A stretch of DNA of 34,212 bases. Source: Deltaproteobacteria bacterium. Its GTDB lineage: Bacteria > Desulfobacterota > Desulfarculia > Adiutricales > Adiutricaceae. Location: NCBI GenBank assembly GCA_031263485.1, contig JAISFS010000114.1, forward strand, positions 1 through 34,212, in the 5' to 3' direction. Position 1 is the first letter of the stretch. Each line of letters starts with the position of its first letter. Of this stretch, positions 32,307 through 34,212 are shown piece by piece. The notes under the pieces are model-generated. The model saw nothing but the letters and a program-made list of their open reading frames with translations. It had not been told where the DNA came from and ran no database searches. The translations under genes were made by a program, and so were the position numbers.

Positions 32307-33966
32307 CTACTCAATAAAGCGCACTGCCACCTCATCTCTCCCTCGGACGGCGATAGCCAGACGTATCACGTCTTTGGCTGTCAGCTTGAAAATCCAGTCG
32401 TAACGCGTCCCTTATCGCCGCTTCGGCCTCATCGAGAGCCGCGGATAAGGCCCTAGCAGGGCGATCGCCATCGCTTATCGTGCCGTCGGCCTGGCGGTAT
32501 TTCAGCTCGATTACAACCCGGATCCTGCCGTCGAGGAACACGGCCATGTCGGCCTGGCCCCTGGAACCCGCAGGCTCGCCCAGGACCTCAACCCCTGCGG
32601 CGGCAAAAGCTGCCTGCAACAGGGAATGATAATATCCTTCATCTGGCTTGTGTTGCCTGTGCGTGATTCCGGAAAGAAGGGCTTCCAGCAACGAACTCGA
32701 GCCTTCCTGATCCATTTTCAGAAGCGAGTTCTTCAGGTCCATTGAAAATTTGTTGAAATATTTTCCATCACGTCCAAAAATTTCGCTAAAACAGAAATAT
32801 CTGTAATACAACCCAACCTCAAGATTGGGGATCCTGAACGCGAATGACTCTACCTGGACAGTCTCTCCCTCGGAGTTCTTGGCCGAGGAATCCTCCAGAA
32901 TTTCCTTGTCGATAGTCAGATAGCCGCTGTGAAACAGCACGGGAACGGCTTCAAGACGCCCGATGGCGGCTTTCTTGATATCCTGGGAAAGATATCCGTC
33001 CAGATTTGGCTGGATGAAATCCAATGGCCTTTCCCTCACAAGGGAGGTCAGATGGGATGGCTGTCCTGACAACGGCCAGTAAGAGTCGAATCTTTTGTTT
33101 CTGAAAAAATTGAGTATCGAGTAGGGGTTCAGGACTCGATATTTCCCTAGCCAGTTGTAGCCGTGGTATCACTCAAGGATCTTCCTCTTCAGATCCTTGA
33201 GGCCTGCCTTTTGTCCTATGCGTCCGGCATATTTCAGTTTCTTAAGGGTCTCCTCGAATCTGTCCCTGAACAGCTTGAGGAACTCCGGGGTTGTGAAGCC
33301 ACATATCCCCGAGAATTCAGGCGACAGCGAGATGTCGACGAAATTATTCGACCCGGAGTCCATGGATGTCAAGGCGAACCTTGTGATGCCTGTTACCATG
33401 GAGAAGCGGACATGCTCGTAGTTTTCCTTCAACGCCGCGTAAAAATCATGGAGTACGTCGCGGTTGTCCGATGCAAGCGTCTGGTCAGCGATGTGTCTTG
33501 TAACGGGGGCGTCATACTCGTCAATCAGGACGACCGCGCCGACGCCGTGCTTTCCGGATATGCCTTTCAGAAGTTGCTCCAGCATCTGCCCGGTGTTAGG
33601 CGCGGAAATTTTCAATCCCTCTTCTTTAGCCGATTGACTCAAATCGAACATGATCCCCTTGACAAGATCTTCCTTGGAGGAGATTTCCGTGTACTTACCC
33701 ATGCTGAGTCTCAGGACCGGGTGCTTTTTGAACGAGTAGCCGCTTTTGGAGTCTATCCAAAGGCCCTTGGAAAGTTCCCTGTCGCCCTTGAACAGTTCGC
33801 CGATCGTATCGAGAAGGAGGGTCTTGCCGAACCGCCTAGGGCGGGACAGGAAACAGCTGTCATAATTTTCAATCATTTCGTGGATATATTTTGTTTTGTC
33901 GGCATAAAGATAATTTTCCAGTATGATTTTCCGAAATGACGGGCCTATAAGCGACAGTTTCTTCAT
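32307..33966 (-). pseudogene. AAA-ATPase / PD-(D/E)XK nuclease gene with nonsense codon and 3' frameshift
   Basis: Third copy of the family. ATG 33966 starts MKKLSLIGPSF; the P-loop variant SRPRRFGKTLLLDT and VVLIDEYDAPV follow. At 33171-33169 an in-frame TGA stands where relatives have Trp (WYDGYSW; here *YHGYNW), a one-base change from TGG. The same frame continues with LNPYSI, the IPNLEV motif, and the nuclease core GQADMAVF and VVIELKY. Near 32405-32420 the frame shifts: the expected ending YDWIFKLTAKDVIRLAIAV...VRFIE lies in another frame and ends at TAG 32309-32307. Two independent lesions make it a pseudogene. It is richer in AT than the flanks, though less so than the other copies. 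Confidence 0.88.
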
Positions 33967-34212
33967 GCCTGTGTCCACTCCGCTTCATTACGCTGACAGT
34001 GCGCAGGCATCGACAAATCCGTACAGTCATATAGTCCTTGGCATCCTGAACATGTGTCGTCTGCACGATACGCCCACATCGATCAGGATATCATATGACG
34101 CCACCGTAATAAGTCGGCGAGAGATTCATGATGAAGAGCCGGAAAGGGCGGCGGCGGTCCTATCAGGGCGGATGGGCTGTCATGTCCCTTTAACTGGTAC
34201 GTTTTACTGACC
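33967..34212. other. Upstream flank of the third AAA-ATPase copy
   Basis: 246 bases to the window edge. It includes the 34088-34182 segment related to 1366-1463. A GGAG lies 11 bases before the pseudogene ATG. No clear promoter boxes can be assigned. Confidence 0.4.
34088..34182 (+). pseudogene. Degenerate coding remnant shared with 1366-1463
   Basis: Plus-frame reading ISYDATVISRREIHDEEPERA aligns with DIMHDATVTVRRVIHAEFPDGA at 1366-1463. Conserved residues and several synonymous codon changes suggest common coding ancestry. The plus frame is open through this segment to near the window end, so a longer remnant may exist beyond. The parent gene was not identified. Confidence 0.45.

Noticed and set aside
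33169..33171. TGA in the third AAA-ATPase copy as selenocysteine or recoded Trp
   Set aside because: Relatives have Trp, not Cys, at this site. TGA is used as a normal stop elsewhere in the window, and a second lesion (frameshift) lies downstream.

Overview
The window is GC-rich bacterial DNA with low coding density. Its core is a complete sulfate-assimilation locus of about 14.5 kb on the minus strand, flanked by long gene-poor stretches holding decayed gene copies and AT-rich, probably acquired AAA-ATPase/nuclease genes. The gene content (AprBA-type APS reductase, a small ferredoxin-fused sulfite reductase, a MoeB/ThiF + ThiS + JAMM module) fits an anaerobe of the Desulfobacterota/Deltaproteobacteria or a similar lineage. 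The pseudogenes and wide spacers suggest a genome undergoing decay, as in host-associated bacteria. This placement is inference from content only.

Layout. 1-732: 3' part of a metallo-beta-lactamase-fold hydrolase (+). 733-1693: decayed spacer with a flavodoxin pseudogene. 1694-3673: intact AAA-ATPase/PD-(D/E)XK protein (-). 4532-5137: flavodoxin (-), the intact relative of the pseudogene. 5740-7080: membrane-anchored metallophosphoesterase (-). 7560-7745 and 8205-10217: a 3' remnant and then a second AAA-ATPase/nuclease gene broken by one in-frame stop (+). 10218-12568: gene-poor. 12569-13759: two-domain TerD-like protein (-). 14144-28701: sulfate locus. 29099-31363: TPR protein (-). 32307-33966: third AAA-ATPase/nuclease copy, broken by a nonsense codon and a frameshift (-).

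Sulfate locus in transcription order (all minus): sbp, cysT, cysW, cysA (periplasmic capture and ABC import of sulfate); aprA, aprB (APS reduction to sulfite); cysD, cysN (ATP sulfurylase, making APS); sulfite reductase; a TusA-like protein; a ThiS-like sulfur carrier; its E1-like activating enzyme; a JAMM peptidase. APS kinase and PAPS reductase are absent, so the encoded route is sulfate -> APS -> sulfite -> sulfide. The sulfide then probably goes onto a carrier-protein thiocarboxylate. The carrier ends in GGGRD rather than GG, so its tail would have to be trimmed first, plausibly by the JAMM peptidase, as in the HcyS/HcyD/HcyF system of Wolinella.

Regulation. A 19-bp element with core TGCTGAATAT lies in the AT-rich leaders of cysN and aprA, with a near-copy ahead of cysD. 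A consensus-like promoter ahead of sbp is followed by a strong intrinsic terminator before the sbp start, an arrangement typical of attenuation or riboswitch control.
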